Shown here: one piece after another, positions 1 through 10,153 of the stretch
Layout of the letters: each line of letters begins with the position of its first letter
Position numbering within the stretch: position 1 is the first letter of the stretch
Assembly (NCBI GenBank): GCA_021927905.1
Contig: BLLK01000045.1
Coordinates: forward strand, 2,480,001 to 2,544,000
DNA from: Chaetoceros tenuissimus
Taxonomy: Eukaryota > Bacillariophyta > Thalassiosirophyceae > Chaetocerotales > Chaetocerotaceae
Direction of reading: 5' to 3'
Length of the DNA: 64,000 nucleotides
Notes under the pieces: generated by a model
What the model was told of the DNA's origin: nothing
The model's database searches: none
What the model saw: only the letters and a program-made list of their open reading frames with translations
Made by a program: the position numbers and the translations under genes

Positions 1-1790
1 CAGCTTCTCCAGCAGCTGCGATGGTGAGTACAGAATTCATAAATTCTTCCTCTGCAGTCGTTCCTTTCATGAGGCTGTTGGAACGGGATCTTGCAGTACT
101 GTTTGATCGAGAACGTGTGAAATCCTTTCCTTCTTCTTCGTCTAGACATTCCGCGACGATTCCAGCAGTTACTCCTTCTGCGGTGTGAACCTTCTCGGCA
201 TTTAGAATCTTCATACGATCAGGAGCTTCGAGGAGACCAGCGTCAGACTTGTCTTGCCATACATCAATTTCTTGTTGTGTAAGATTCTGGCAGGTATAAA
301 GCTTGGAGTATGTTTGCAATTCTTCTACAATTGTTTCAATCACTGCACTCTCAGGATTTGCTTGCATATCAATAATTTCTTGTTCTTCATCACGAGTAAG
401 TTGATCAAGACCCTTAGCTGCCACTGAATCTTCGATAGGTTCTGGTACAGCTGAGGAGTCGATCGCATTGCCACGAACAGAAGTTACAGATGTCACCAAC
501 GTAAAGGCAGCCGCGACAAGATAGCGTCCAGGCTCGCCAATAACAACAACACTCTCATCCTCTGGAGGAAAGTATTCATCGATCTTGGGAGTAACAAAGC
601 TTGCAATATCATCAAAGAAGTTCAATTCTGTTGGCTTCTCATTGTCATCAGAAACCTCTTCCAAAGTCTTGCCTTCTTTCTTCTCTACCTCCTCATCCTC
701 ATCCTCGTCATCAGGCACATCATCCAAGTCTTCATTGACAACGTTGTCAATAATGGTTTCAGGGTTCCATAGTGAGTGTGACTCTCCTGGGAATCCACCA
801 CCGATATCAAGGATCCTCATTTTAAAGCCGTAATCCTTTTCAGCAAGTTGAAACAGTTCTTTCGCATCCTGAAGAGCCAAGTCATATCTTGTAGGATCTC
901 TACACCCTGAGCCAACGTGAAAGGATACTCCTACAACTTGCAAACCATGTTCTTTTGCTGCTGAAAGCAATGGGACCCAACGCGATCTTGGCGCGCCAAA
1001 CTTGCTTGAAAGCCTACATTGGCTTCCAGTATCATCGGTAACAATGCGGAGCACAAGTTCAATCTTTTTCGAAATAGCTGCACATTTCTTGATCTCCTCG
1101 ACGTTGTCAAATGTGACCATCTTTACACCTTTGCAGACTGCTTCAACGATATGTGCAGGTGGCTTGCATGGATTGGCAAAAATAATTTGAGGTAGTTCAC
1201 TTAGACCTAAATCTTTGGCTGAGTCAAGTACAAGATTGATCTCATTGCGAGATGCACAATCGAAATTGCAGCCGAGCTTCAACAGAGTTTTGATGACAGC
1301 AGCTAAAAATTTGGAAATATGATGAGTAAATATATCGGTCAAAGAAATCACTTCAAACGAGAGAAGAAAAAGAATACCACTTACGATCTGGATTACACTT
1401 TACAGCGTAAAATGGGACTACTCGAGGGAGCATTCTCTTCCAACGGTAGAATTGTGAAACTACAACACCAAGATCACAAACATAGAATGGATCCTCAACT
1501 TTTGGTCCTACTCCTGGCAAAAGGTCTTCTGATCCAACAAAAGATTTCATATAGTTGCCTACGAGTGCAGGAGCTTTGTTATGGAGATAGTATCTAGCTG
1601 CACGTCTAAATGCCTTGCCCATGGCTGCTCCTCCAAGATGAACATCAAATTCTTCCAGAACTGGAGAAAGGATTTGTTTGTTTGGCTCAGCTGGGACAAC
1701 TTGCTTTTCATTGGTGCTTGTGGATCCTTCGCTGCTTTCTTCAAAGGAAGAAAGTCTGGTGACCTCTGGGACAGTTTTGGTGATTGCCAT
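1..1790 (-). CDS. ODC: Ornithine decarboxylase, copy 1 (3' end beyond window)
   Basis: PLP enzyme that decarboxylates ornithine to putrescine, the entry step of polyamine synthesis. Two exons are visible: 1385..1790 and <1..1302. They flank an 82-nt GT-AG intron, and splicing restores the CNPDPAV junction. Exon 1 encodes the same 135 residues as copy 2, including PLP lysine 131 in FYAVKCNP. Exon 2 carries FHVGSGC, GGGFPG and GEPGRY, then runs off the left edge before the C-terminal cysteine motif. The gene is the inverted twin of the copy at 10154. Exons differ by scattered single bases (for example a Thr for Ile in the RSRSNS repeat), while the introns differ by roughly a tenth. The frame is open and looks functional. 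It lacks the GC-rich palindrome found upstream of copy 2. Confidence 0.9.
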
Positions 1791-1840
1791 AAGTAGTATG
1801 GTGTATTTATTTGTGAAAAGGGAGGTAATATCGGATGCTT
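1..1840 (-). repeat. Left arm of ODC inverted repeat
   Basis: Reverse complement of about 10121..11950. Similarity covers exon 1, the intron, exon 2 to the window edge and a few tens of bases of 5' flank, where it breaks up around 1830-1840 with an indel. The arm therefore extends left of the window by an unknown length. The spacer between the arms is about 8.3 kb. Confidence 0.9.
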
Positions 1841-2964
1841 CTTATTTCAGAAATTTAGTTAACTACGTGACACCATTCTATTAGTTCATCGAAACACACC
1901 AACATGAAAGGCAAGTATCCCATTGAATTCCTTGATGAACCTTCCTTTCATCTCTTTGGAACTTCGTTTAAGAATAAAAATTTTATTCCTAAAAGATCAC
2001 CCTTTCATCACTATTCAAAACTTATTTCCAATTGAATTTCTAATGGTTGCTACATAGTCCTTCATACTAGAGAGAGGTGATGGGTTCACTCTTGTCCTAT
2101 CGGTTCTACTTACTTCCATAAGAAAAGTATCTAGATACAACGAATTTAACCGGTAGTGATTCTTTCTTGGTCTGATCTACCAAGCTTGGAGTGTTTTTGG
2201 ACTACTAGTGGACTGACCCTCCCAAAATGACTAAGGTACATTTCTTTGAAGCCAATGCTTGTTCAAATCAAGCGCTCAAATGATGTTTTCCCATTAGTTT
2301 TGAAAGGTTATTCCTAAAGGACATTTTGTCGTGAAGACCACAAATACGCACTACAAGGAATTCAACAGGAATATGTGAAAAGATAAAGAAGACCAACAGC
2401 CATTAGTTCAAATTCAAAAGAATTTTCTAGTCTAGTATGCTTCCCTCGACCAGGATCATATGTGTGTTTGTTTGAACATCTTCCAGTTTGTGGGGATGTC
2501 CTCTGAGGGGAAAGTTTAGGAAGGATTCTTTAATACCGTACATTCATGATGTCAAGGAATATTGAAACAGTTGGCTCGAGATGCCAGTAGAATAGATACT
2601 GCTTCAAGGAACTTATTGAGCGTAAGAAATATCTTCAAGGTGAAAAGAAATCAATTCTCTTTTGTATCCCCCTTTTGAAAGATCATTGCAAGTAGAACCT
2701 CTACAGACACAGATCACTTTCGCAGTAGAGAATGTCCATGTAGCTCTTATTGCTCAAAGCGGAGCCCAGTTGGGAAATTATGCCTTCTTTAGTCGTACTG
2801 AAGTATGACGAGAAAGCAGGGAGTCCTTTACTTTTGTCACTACAAAGATGCCTTCACAGGAGAAAGATTCTGACTCAAGCGCGATTGTCCTTCTTGTACC
2901 AATCTCTTGATATGCTTTTGAGGACTAGATATTCCAAAACAGAACTTGTGCTTATTTTTTCTAG
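1841..2964. other. Gene-poor stretch, nothing recognised
   Basis: About 1.1 kb without a convincing gene. A 43-codon ATG frame at 1904..2035 and a non-ATG frame at 2750..3019 resemble coding text in patches but match no family I know and are broken up by stops. It could hold upstream exons or decayed sequence related to the coiled-coil ORF that follows. A good polypyrimidine-CTAG acceptor ends at 2964. Confidence 0.4.
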
Positions 2965-3087
2965 GTTACCGAACTTTCCATCTTCAGTTGCAGAGGATTG
3001 CCAAAAAAGGAACAGGTGACCACGAAAAAGAAGCTTCACGGATGTCATCATCATGGAAAGCTCCACAGAGACTTCAACTCAAAAAAG

Positions 3088-3498
3088 ATGGAAGAAGTAA
3101 GGCAAGAATATATAAACCTCCAAAAGAGTATTGCCTCTCTTGGAGAAGGCATCACAAACATTGTTCAGGAGAATGAAATTCAGTTTTTCGAGAGCTTTAA
3201 AGTCTTTATGCAGTCAGTGAAGGATGACTTTATTCGTTTTGAAGAGAAGATTGAAAAGAAGGAGAAGGCTTTAAGAGATCACGAATTAGTCAAAAAATTG
3301 GAGAAAGAAAAAAACTTTTACAAAAAACAGGCTCTGGAATTAGATTGCGAATTGAACAGTGCCAAAAAAAGGGAGCTTGAGCTTCTTCAAAACCGCGAGG
3401 AACTAGAAAATGATAGATTTTGGCTGACCACTCAGTTGAAAGAGGTACTCAAGAACAGTGGTGAACGTGGTGAAGATGATATTTTGAATGAAACTTAA
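3088..3498 (+). CDS. Small coiled-coil protein (possibly last exon of a longer gene)
   Basis: From the first ATG this is a 136-residue, strongly charged, almost wholly helical protein. Heptad-like stretches run from about residue 5 to 125. The C-terminal pattern EKNFYKKQALELD followed by LENDRFWLTTQL resembles CCDC77-type coiled-coil proteins, but that is only a pattern impression. The frame stays open upstream to a strong acceptor ending at 2964 (cttattttttctag), so the true gene may have earlier exons in 1900-2960. I could not define them. The product is left unnamed. Confidence 0.5.
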   Translation: MEEVRQEYINLQKSIASLGEGITNIVQENEIQFFESFKVFMQSVKDDFIRFEEKIEKKEKALRDHELVKKLEKEKNFYKKQALELDCELNSAKKRELELLQNREELENDRFWLTTQLKEVLKNSGERGEDDILNET

Positions 3499-3578
3499 TG
3501 TCCTAATTTATAATGTACATCTTCTTATAATGTGAACTAGCAACTTCCTCAAAAGAGAAAATTCCAGTAATACCACGT

Positions 3579-3782
3579 CTATTTGTTTACAACATAAGCA
3601 ATACTTCCGACAATACCCATCGCTGCTACTGGCGCCCCAATAGCTTTGAGGAATATGCCTTCAATTTGCTTTGCCTCTTGATAAGCCTTTGCACTATTTG
3701 CTGTTTGTTTTAGATGGAATACACTAGTAAAGGAACACTGAATTGCCCTTCGCTGTAGGAGGGCCTTTGCTGCTACGCTCAT
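3579..3782 (-). CDS. Small putative mitochondrial membrane protein (67 aa)
   Basis: Single-exon ORF from ATG 3782. The N-terminus (MSVAAKALLQRR) is Arg/Lys-rich with no acidic residues, like a mitochondrial presequence. The last 25 residues form one hydrophobic, Gly/Ala-rich segment ending VVNK. No family is recognised. It could be a small accessory subunit of a respiratory complex or a chance ORF. It points away from the next gene, leaving a roughly 410-bp divergent intergenic region that looks like a promoter. Confidence 0.4.
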   Translation of the reverse strand: MSVAAKALLQRRAIQCSFTSVFHLKQTANSAKAYQEAKQIEGIFLKAIGAPVAAMGIVGSIAYVVNK

Positions 3783-4193
3783 TTTTGCCAAATTTGTCTT
3801 TTTCTCTGACGATTTGGCTACTTTGACTTCTTTTGTTATAAGACAGTCTCGTATTGTGCACTCGAACCTGGACCTAAAATGCTCGTTTCTTCAATCTATT
3901 CTGTGTTCGTCGTTGAAGAAGACGAATGAGCTGTTTTCGATTGGTTAATCAGAGGTTATTACTAAAATATGTTAGTATTCATCCATAATTTGACAATGGA
4001 TAGGTTTTGATCTGTATCTAGAAATACGTCACCAACGATTTTTGCATCCAATCTTCTCTCCCCACACCCCACACCACAGAAACTAAAGAAATCACACACA
4101 GACCTCCATCGAAAATCGATTCTTTCTTGACTGCTTTGGATAAAGGTATTCATCATTTTCGGAACAAACTCATAAAACATTCACTTTAGCAAA
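3783..4193. other. Divergent intergenic region
   Basis: 411 bp between the small mitochondrial-like ORF and the plastid RRM-like gene. No RNA gene or repeat was seen. It is presumed to hold both promoters. Confidence 0.4.
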
Positions 4194-4991
4194 ATGGTTC
4201 GTCTTGTATCTATTTCTCTTCCAATCGCACTTCTTGCTGGAACATCATCTGTTTTCGGGTGGAGCAGTATTCCATCTTCTTTTGTTTCCCGTTCAGCAAT
4301 CAACAGTCGAACAACTCTTTCAATGGCACTTGACTACAATGATCCAGTAGTTGCTGAGGAATATGCAAATGTGCAGCCTCTATCATATGATGAAGTTGAA
4401 GAAGAGCTCATGATGAGTGGAGTTCGTGGATCCCCTGACATGAATGAGATGGATCTTAAACTTATGTTGGTAGAACTTAGACTTATGATGTCAGGAAGAA
4501 TGCCAGGTAAGGGGAAGAAGGAAGAAGAAAAGAAGCCTGCTTCATACTCTTCCAAGTTTGAGGAGGCTCTTTGGGAAAAACCAAAGTTCAAGGAGCTTTA
4601 CAATGATTTGAAGGCTAAGGGTGATCACAACTCGCAAAATGTTGCAGCTGAATATTTGAACAATCCTGAAGTCGCAAAGACTAGATATGGAAAGGAATAC
4701 AAGCGTCTTTTGGCTAATATTGAAGCAGCACTTAATGCAAAGAAAGAAGTTACCTCTGCAATCATTACATTTAAGGGATTCCCTGCTAACATGGGTGAAG
4801 CTGGATGCAAAATGACTTTGGAAGCTATTGGAGAGATTGTAGAGTTTGACTGTCAAGAGAATGAGGATTTCCCAGTCTTGGAAGGAAAGGTTACTTTCGG
4901 AGATATTGAAAGTGCAAAGAAGGCTATTGAACAATATCATGGTATGAATATGGGAATGGGAGATTCTCTAGAGATTTTGTCTGTGGATTAA
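4194..4991 (+). CDS. Plastid-targeted RRM-like protein
   Basis: 265-residue single-exon protein. Residues 1-22 form a signal peptide (hydrophobic SISLPIALLAG) ending in SVFGW, an ASAF-like bipartite plastid signal followed by a Ser/Arg-rich transit stretch. Residues about 65-105 hold a conserved-looking acidic/Met-rich helical motif (SGVRGSPDMNEMDLKLML). A Lys/Glu-rich linker follows. Residues about 183-262 look like an RRM-type alpha/beta domain: SAIITFKGFP is the first strand, and a GKVTFGDIESAKKAIE stretch stands where RNP1 and the second helix belong. It is inferred to bind RNA or protein in the plastid. Start context aaaATGg is good. The exact function is unknown. Confidence 0.75.
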   Translation: MVRLVSISLPIALLAGTSSVFGWSSIPSSFVSRSAINSRTTLSMALDYNDPVVAEEYANVQPLSYDEVEEELMMSGVRGSPDMNEMDLKLMLVELRLMMSGRMPGKGKKEEEKKPASYSSKFEEALWEKPKFKELYNDLKAKGDHNSQNVAAEYLNNPEVAKTRYGKEYKRLLANIEAALNAKKEVTSAIITFKGFPANMGEAGCKMTLEAIGEIVEFDCQENEDFPVLEGKVTFGDIESAKKAIEQYHGMNMGMGDSLEILSVD

Positions 4992-5165
4992 GTAAATGAA
5001 TTATAGGATGAATATGAATATACATTATTACAAAATCTTACTTCTGAGTATTTTTAATTTCAGTCAGTCCTCTCACACATGAACATTCTTGGATAGGAAA
5101 AAAATCACCATTTCCTCTTTTGGGCGTGGAATAGGAACAAAGTCTTTTTATTTTATGACTGGAGC

Positions 5166-6548
5166 TCACTTTCTCCTTTTCAGACTTTTTTCTTCGTTTT
5201 TCTTTTTTCGATTGTTCTCTCGTCTCTGTTTGGCAAAAGCCTTTGCTTCCTTTCTCAATCGTTCCTTCGGGAGACATCCAAGGCGTTCTAGTGTAATCTC
5301 TAACTCTCTTTCGATATCAGCTAGCATGTGAAAGATGTTGGAAGTAGACTGAGCTTTGTAATTGGTGGATAGACTAAGATGTGCTGAAGACACTGCATTA
5401 TATAAGGATTGCATCTTCTTCTTTACTTCTTCATACTTATAGACATGCCTTGATCCCTGCAGACGACAGTAAATTTCCTGTGAGAGCTCCTTTTTCGTCT
5501 TGATTTTTTTCTTGAGTTCTTCAACTTTGTCATTGGTGACTTTACCCTTTTCGATTCGAGCCTGTTGTAATCGTAGTTCAAGCTCATCCAGTGATTGAGA
5601 AGCTTCCTGAATACTTTGAATCAAAAACAAATTTTCTTCCTCCATTGAAGCAAAGAAATCTAGCAGCTGTTCAGGCTCTTCAAAATAAAAAGGTACCTCC
5701 TCATCACTACTAGTCAAAGCTTCGTCATCAAACTCTGGAGTTGCCGGTCTTTTGAACAAGCTTTGTTCCTGATCGGGTTGGTGCTTTCGCCTAACCCTTT
5801 CCCTTTTCTTCTGGGTTGTAGCAGTCTGTTGTTTTAATTTCTTGTCTTGATCTTCTCTCCACTTAGCTTGGCGTTTCATGATGCGAGTCTTCCGCCTATT
5901 CTCTTGTCGTTCGCTTTTGTCCTTTCTGCTCTTTTCAAACCACTGCTCAGGAGTTAAGCTAGTCAAAAAGCTTTTCAGTTCCTTACACTCCTCCAAATCA
6001 CTATGATTTCTTATAATACGCGTTTGAACTCCTTCAAGCTGTAGTTTCAGTCGTTTCACCAGACTCTTTTTCTCCAGACCAAGTTTATGCTCTTTCTCTG
6101 CATTTCTCACTGCTTCCAATGCGTTGCGATCCGAATCCTTTAAAAAGTTGTCAAATTTGTCAATATCCGCCTCGAGAGCCTCTTCATGTTTTTGGAGCTC
6201 ATTTCGCTTAGCCGCTGTTTTAGCATTTAGTTTTTCAATTTCCTCCTTCTTGATACTAGTGGCAAGTTTAATTCGAAATAACTCACGCTTTTTCTCAATC
6301 AGCTCTCTTATCGATTCTTTCTCATCATTCGAAACAGCTTTCTTGGAAGCATATTTATCCAATTCTTGAATAACAGACTCCAAAGAGCTGTCACCACCAA
6401 CAGCGCTTTGGTTATCTTGCTTCAGGGAAGACAAAATTTGACTTTTTGCAATTTTACCACTGCTGTGACGTTTGTTTACTTCATTCGAAATTTGAAAAGG
6501 ATTTGGTTCATCAATTATTTGTTGTAGTATGTTTCCAGTTATTGTCAT
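5166..6548 (-). CDS. CFAP100: CFAP100/CCDC37-like flagellar coiled-coil protein (DUF4200)
   Basis: 460-residue single-exon protein, mostly coiled coil. Residues about 85-215 fit the DUF4200 pattern: REL..IKLATSIKKEEIEKL, a long helix with DIDKFDNFLKDSD, then LKSFLTSLTPEQWF. The second half has a PEQLLDFFASMEEENLFLIQ segment, typical of CFAP100/MIA1, which in green algae and animals docks and regulates the inner-arm I1 dynein of the axoneme. The C-terminus is very basic (KKKNEEKSLKRRK). CFAP73 and other DUF4200 proteins are alternatives. It is inferred to act in flagellate sperm. The start is ATG 6548, and no intron was seen. Confidence 0.65.
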   Translation of the reverse strand: MTITGNILQQIIDEPNPFQISNEVNKRHSSGKIAKSQILSSLKQDNQSAVGGDSSLESVIQELDKYASKKAVSNDEKESIRELIEKKRELFRIKLATSIKKEEIEKLNAKTAAKRNELQKHEEALEADIDKFDNFLKDSDRNALEAVRNAEKEHKLGLEKKSLVKRLKLQLEGVQTRIIRNHSDLEECKELKSFLTSLTPEQWFEKSRKDKSERQENRRKTRIMKRQAKWREDQDKKLKQQTATTQKKRERVRRKHQPDQEQSLFKRPATPEFDDEALTSSDEEVPFYFEEPEQLLDFFASMEEENLFLIQSIQEASQSLDELELRLQQARIEKGKVTNDKVEELKKKIKTKKELSQEIYCRLQGSRHVYKYEEVKKKMQSLYNAVSSAHLSLSTNYKAQSTSNIFHMLADIERELEITLERLGCLPKERLRKEAKAFAKQRRENNRKKKNEEKSLKRRK

Positions 6549-6765
6549 TGGTTGCTTCTCCTTTGTCTTCCTGAAAATAATAGAACTGTATCACTTTTAT
6601 TTTTTCTGATTTGGGGAAAATCGATTTACAGTACGTAATAGTACGTGTAAGTATTTACAAGACATGACATGTATCGAACATTACCAAACAATTTTACACA
6701 GTAATTCATTATATAATAGTCTTAAATTCCCCAGTCCTATCATAAGAAAAATAATTGCAAATTAT

Positions 6766-8416
6766 TCAAATCCAATCGCCCTCTTTAATTTTTCGTGGAA
6801 GATACGTTTCAGTTATATATTGAAACCCAAAGGAACTCAAAGCCTGAATCTCCGCCTTCTTTTTTGTATCGACCATAATCTGTAGTTCTTTCATCCATTC
6901 CTTGTTCTTGGTTATAAAGTCTTCTTTGAGAAGTTCTTTGCCTGTTTTGATATCATTCTCTGTCATGTCGAGACGGCATTGATCAGGCAGAGCATATTTA
7001 TTCAAATCCGAAGGCCTCAAACCAATCCACTTGATATCTGGAGTAGTTAGACTCGCAGAATCATAGGACATATTTTTGCTTGAAATGAATTAGTATTTTG
7101 AAGGCATATGTAGAAATAGTAACGATTCTTTTCAGAATGATGTCCAACTTACCTTCCAGACATGTAGACTGACAAAATCTTCAGACCGTAAGGATCACTA
7201 TCAACAAGGCCTAAGACAGGTAAATGCAGTTCATTCGTCAAGCGCGAAAGGAACATTCTTTTGAGCCAGGATGGTAATGATTAGACGGTGGATGTCAGGA
7301 AGCATACAACATTCAAATACACATCAAAAATTTACCTTGTTGCCACATCTGGCTGTCCTTTTGCCGTGATCACAATACAAGGATATTTGTGATAAAACCT
7401 ATCCTCTGCCATTCGCATGTAAGCAGCCTCTTTTTCCACCAAAAGAACAAACTCTGCATCTGAACGAATGTCAGTAATTTTATCAATGTACGGTGGGATG
7501 GCCTTTCCTCCTACACCCATTTTTGTCTACAAAATTTGAGGAATGAAAATTAGAAGTGTAAAAGAGATGGCTTGTTGCTAATTCCACGATTCAGACTTGA
7601 AAGTCTTTTGGTCAAGAATTGAGTTTCACTTACGCAATCAATATAATCCCCATCTTCTATAAAAGAAATACGGCCTACAACAAGTCCCTTGTCCGATGCG
7701 ACTACATGTAAGTTCGACCTTGTACATCCAACCATTGTGGCAATATCATCAAGTACACCATCTGATTCACTTTGATCAACAAACAATTTCACATCAGTAT
7801 AGAATAAATCTCTTTTCGTAATGTGGATCTTTTTCAACAACACGGTATGTAGTAATTGCATTACTCTTGTTGTAATCGCAGACTTTCGAGCTTCTTTCAC
7901 ATTCAAAAAGCTTCGAGTTCCCTTTTTGTCACCCAAAACAATACGATCTAGTTGAGGAATGTATACCTGATTACTGGAACTTCTTGAAGGGATCTCCATG
8001 GAAAACCCTTTCTTCATTAGCACTTGATTTGCTATCCGGATTGCAATAGCTTCTATAGCTTCTACTACCTCTGTAGATGACATCTCAGATACTTCCACAA
8101 TAGATTTTCCTTTCAAAATGTCAAGAGAAATCTTTGGCTTTGATTTTGCCTTCTCCTTCTTCTCCTTCTTCACTTTTTTATCCGACTCTTTATATTCTTC
8201 ATCGCTATCGAAAGAACTACTATCATCGCATAGATGATCTATGTCCGCAATGCGTTTGTTTCGATCTTGTTGCTTCTTTGCTTTTTGTCTGATTTGCTCT
8301 CTAAGCTGTCTGCACTTTGCGAGCACTTCGTCTACATCGTCTGCAACTTTGAACACTCTTTTTTTGGTCGCAGAAGCAGCCGATCCTTCAAGCTGTCTTT
8401 TCCCCTTCGGTGGCAT
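6766..8416 (-). CDS. TOP6A: DNA topoisomerase VI subunit A (SPO11-3 type)
   Basis: Catalytic subunit of plant/algal topoisomerase VI, which decatenates DNA and in plants is needed for endoreduplication. Exons 7634..8416, 7336..7526, 7153..7257 and 6766..7078 join in frame to 463 residues. Residues 1-95 are a Lys-rich, low-complexity extension. The active-site tyrosine is Y206 in KRDLFYTD. The Toprim part has [17 protein letters not shown]-like text, then [11 protein letters not shown] and the metal-binding VDSDPYG. The C-terminus [15 protein letters not shown] matches plant SPO11-3 rather than meiotic SPO11-1/2. Introns are GT-AG, 74-107 nt. The partner TOP6B is not in the window. Confidence 0.95.
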
Positions 8417-8831
8417 GTTTTCAGGATGGCAATAGGAGGTCGAATGTCAAATATATATTAAATGCGACCTGCGTTCATAAGCGAGGATGTTAATAGGTGC
8501 TAACAGGTGATAGGTGATAGGTGTTGGTTCATTTTTCACTCTCTTCAAAAAATCTTTTCTTGTACGTACTTACGACAAGAAGAGAGCGTTAACGGGCGGT
8601 TTACATTACCATGTACAGTATCATTGCAAAAAAGCTATTGACGTCCAACGCTCAAAGAAGAAACAGTATCATCATTGTCGTAACATCAGAAATAGAACAT
8701 CGTAGGCCTGCGTTCTATGGTAATAGGTTGTTGATTACAACCTGCCTACTACAATAACCTACACCCAGTAAATATCACCTTGAGAAGATAAAGAAAGATA
8801 GAGATTGTAAACACAGCAAATTCATAGAAAA
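8417..8831. other. Divergent intergenic region with motif repeats
   Basis: 415 bp between TOP6A and the F-box gene. It holds an imperfect AGGTGAT short tandem repeat near 8504-8524 and a TACGTACTTACGAC element at 8563-8576 that recurs elsewhere in the window. No gene was seen. Confidence 0.5.
8563..8576 (+). promoter_or_regulatory. TACGTACTTACGAC element
   Basis: 14-mer, identical at 61852-61865 and related to 22065-22080 and 51433-51448. All four sit in intergenic DNA upstream of genes. The function is inferred from position only. Confidence 0.3.
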
Positions 8832-9566
8832 ATGAATGTAGTGGATGAAGGAAACATAGAAGCAAATTCCAAGAAAAAACATAGAGGGAAGAGATCAAAG
8901 CAGTGGACCAGCACCAGCACTAGTTCCATATATTCTCTATCTCACGAATTGCTTGTTTTTCTTTTTTCATATATTGGTGAAGGCCACTTTTACTGTATTG
9001 CTAGTACATGTCAAGCTTTTCATGACTCCTACATAGAACATTATGGGGCGAAGACAAATATGGGAAATTCAATATTCTGCGCAGAAAGGTTTACAGAAGA
9101 ATCAGAAGATGGAATAGAGTTTACTATACCGAAAATTCGAATAGCAGCTTCGACTGTTGGAAACTTGGCAGTATTAAATTGGTCAAAGAATGTATCACTG
9201 TATTGGAAAATGATGGATTGGTCAAATAGATTTACACCGCATTGGCAAGTATCTAGTGTCGACATTGCGATACGGAGAGAGCACATTCATATTCTAGAGT
9301 GGATGAGATGCAACAATTATATTTCTAAAAATCACATGTGCAAAATGGCTGCAAAGATTGGAAGTGTACGAGTTCTGCAATGGGCTCACAAAAGGTACGG
9401 ATGGGATGAAAGCACGACTTTAGCTGCTGCAGAATATGGGAACTTGGACTGTCTGCAATATGCCTTACAAAATGGCTGTCCTTATGACGAAGATGAAATA
9501 TTGGGATTACCACTGCTACATGCACATGTGCAAAGATGGATGATTCAAAATTCAAATCGTTTGTGA
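8832..9566 (+). CDS. F-box / degenerate ankyrin-repeat protein
   Basis: 244 residues, single exon. Residues about 33-60 (IYSLSHELLVFLFSYIG, then a Cys-containing helix) resemble an F-box. Residues about 95-235 contain loosely repeating units such as AAKIGSVRVLQWAHKR and AAEYGNLDCLQYALQNGCP. This is the divergent ankyrin style (A-A-x-x-G-x-[LV]-x-x-L-Q-[WY]) common in large protist families. It is inferred to be a substrate adaptor of an SCF-type ubiquitin ligase, but the F-box match is weak and the substrate unknown. Confidence 0.65.
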   Translation: MNVVDEGNIEANSKKKHRGKRSKQWTSTSTSSIYSLSHELLVFLFSYIGEGHFYCIASTCQAFHDSYIEHYGAKTNMGNSIFCAERFTEESEDGIEFTIPKIRIAASTVGNLAVLNWSKNVSLYWKMMDWSNRFTPHWQVSSVDIAIRREHIHILEWMRCNNYISKNHMCKMAAKIGSVRVLQWAHKRYGWDESTTLAAAEYGNLDCLQYALQNGCPYDEDEILGLPLLHAHVQRWMIQNSNRL

Positions 9567-10153
9567 AAGAAAAATGAAAGTTTTGCTCTCAAAGGATGTG
9601 GAAGCCTTTTTTAGAAAGTATTATTTTCAAAAACATTATAATAAAGTCATATGTATCGCATTATATTAGCAAAAATCGTTAGGTGTGCGTTCGTCTATTG
9701 CTGAAATATTAAAAACTCAAGAACGATATTCACTGTGACCAATGACGAGAAAGCACAAAGAATTTGACGAGCCGACTTTGTAAAGAGATAGAACGATCAT
9801 AAAATTGGTTTTGATGTCAACGGCCATAATGATGATATTGATAATCTTGAAGGGGGAGATGAATTTAATAACATCATGACAGCAGTAATCAACAAGAAAA
9901 CAACGGTAGCAGTAATAATCAATAGCAATCATTGTGATTATGGTCTTTTTCTTTCTTTCCCCTTCTTACTTTGTTCTTTTTGATCTAGTGTCAAAAGTCA
10001 AAAGTGCGATGGCGCGCCATTTTGAGTATTTATGCAGTCCCATCTTTGGCCTGCATAAAATGAAAAAGAATCTGGATTCATTCATTGCTTCCTTTATCTC
10101 ACTCATAATTTCAAACAAGTATCCGATATATTACTTAATACACCATACTACTT
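9567..10153. other. Intergenic region, promoter of ODC copy 2
   Basis: 587 bp. It contains the 12-bp palindrome ATGGCGCGCCAT at 10009-10020, 134 bp before the ODC start. No gene was seen; the 71-codon antisense frame at 9717-9932 has no protein-like character. Confidence 0.4.
10009..10020. promoter_or_regulatory. GC-rich palindrome, E2F-like site
   Basis: ATGGCGCGCCAT is a perfect palindrome in AT-rich intergenic DNA upstream of ODC copy 2. Its core GGCGCGCC matches the E2F consensus (TTTSSCGC) on both strands except for the T-run. It is absent upstream of ODC copy 1. A role in cell-cycle control of ODC is inference. Confidence 0.4.

Noticed and set aside
990-1002. GGCGCGCC inside ODC copy 1 (and at about 10945 in copy 2) as an E2F site
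   Set aside because: Lies in coding sequence of both copies; treated as incidental.
1319-1884. Several plus-strand frames of 60-90 codons
   Set aside because: Antisense to ODC copy 1; mirror images appear opposite copy 2.
1904-2035. 43-codon ATG frame
   Set aside because: Short, no homology recognised, followed by stops in all frames.
1841-2964. Possible transposon or virus-like remnant
   Set aside because: No terminal repeats, target duplications, or recognisable transposase, polymerase or capsid text.
9717-9932. 71-codon minus-strand frame
   Set aside because: Tyr/Phe/Ile-rich composition typical of AT-rich non-coding DNA.
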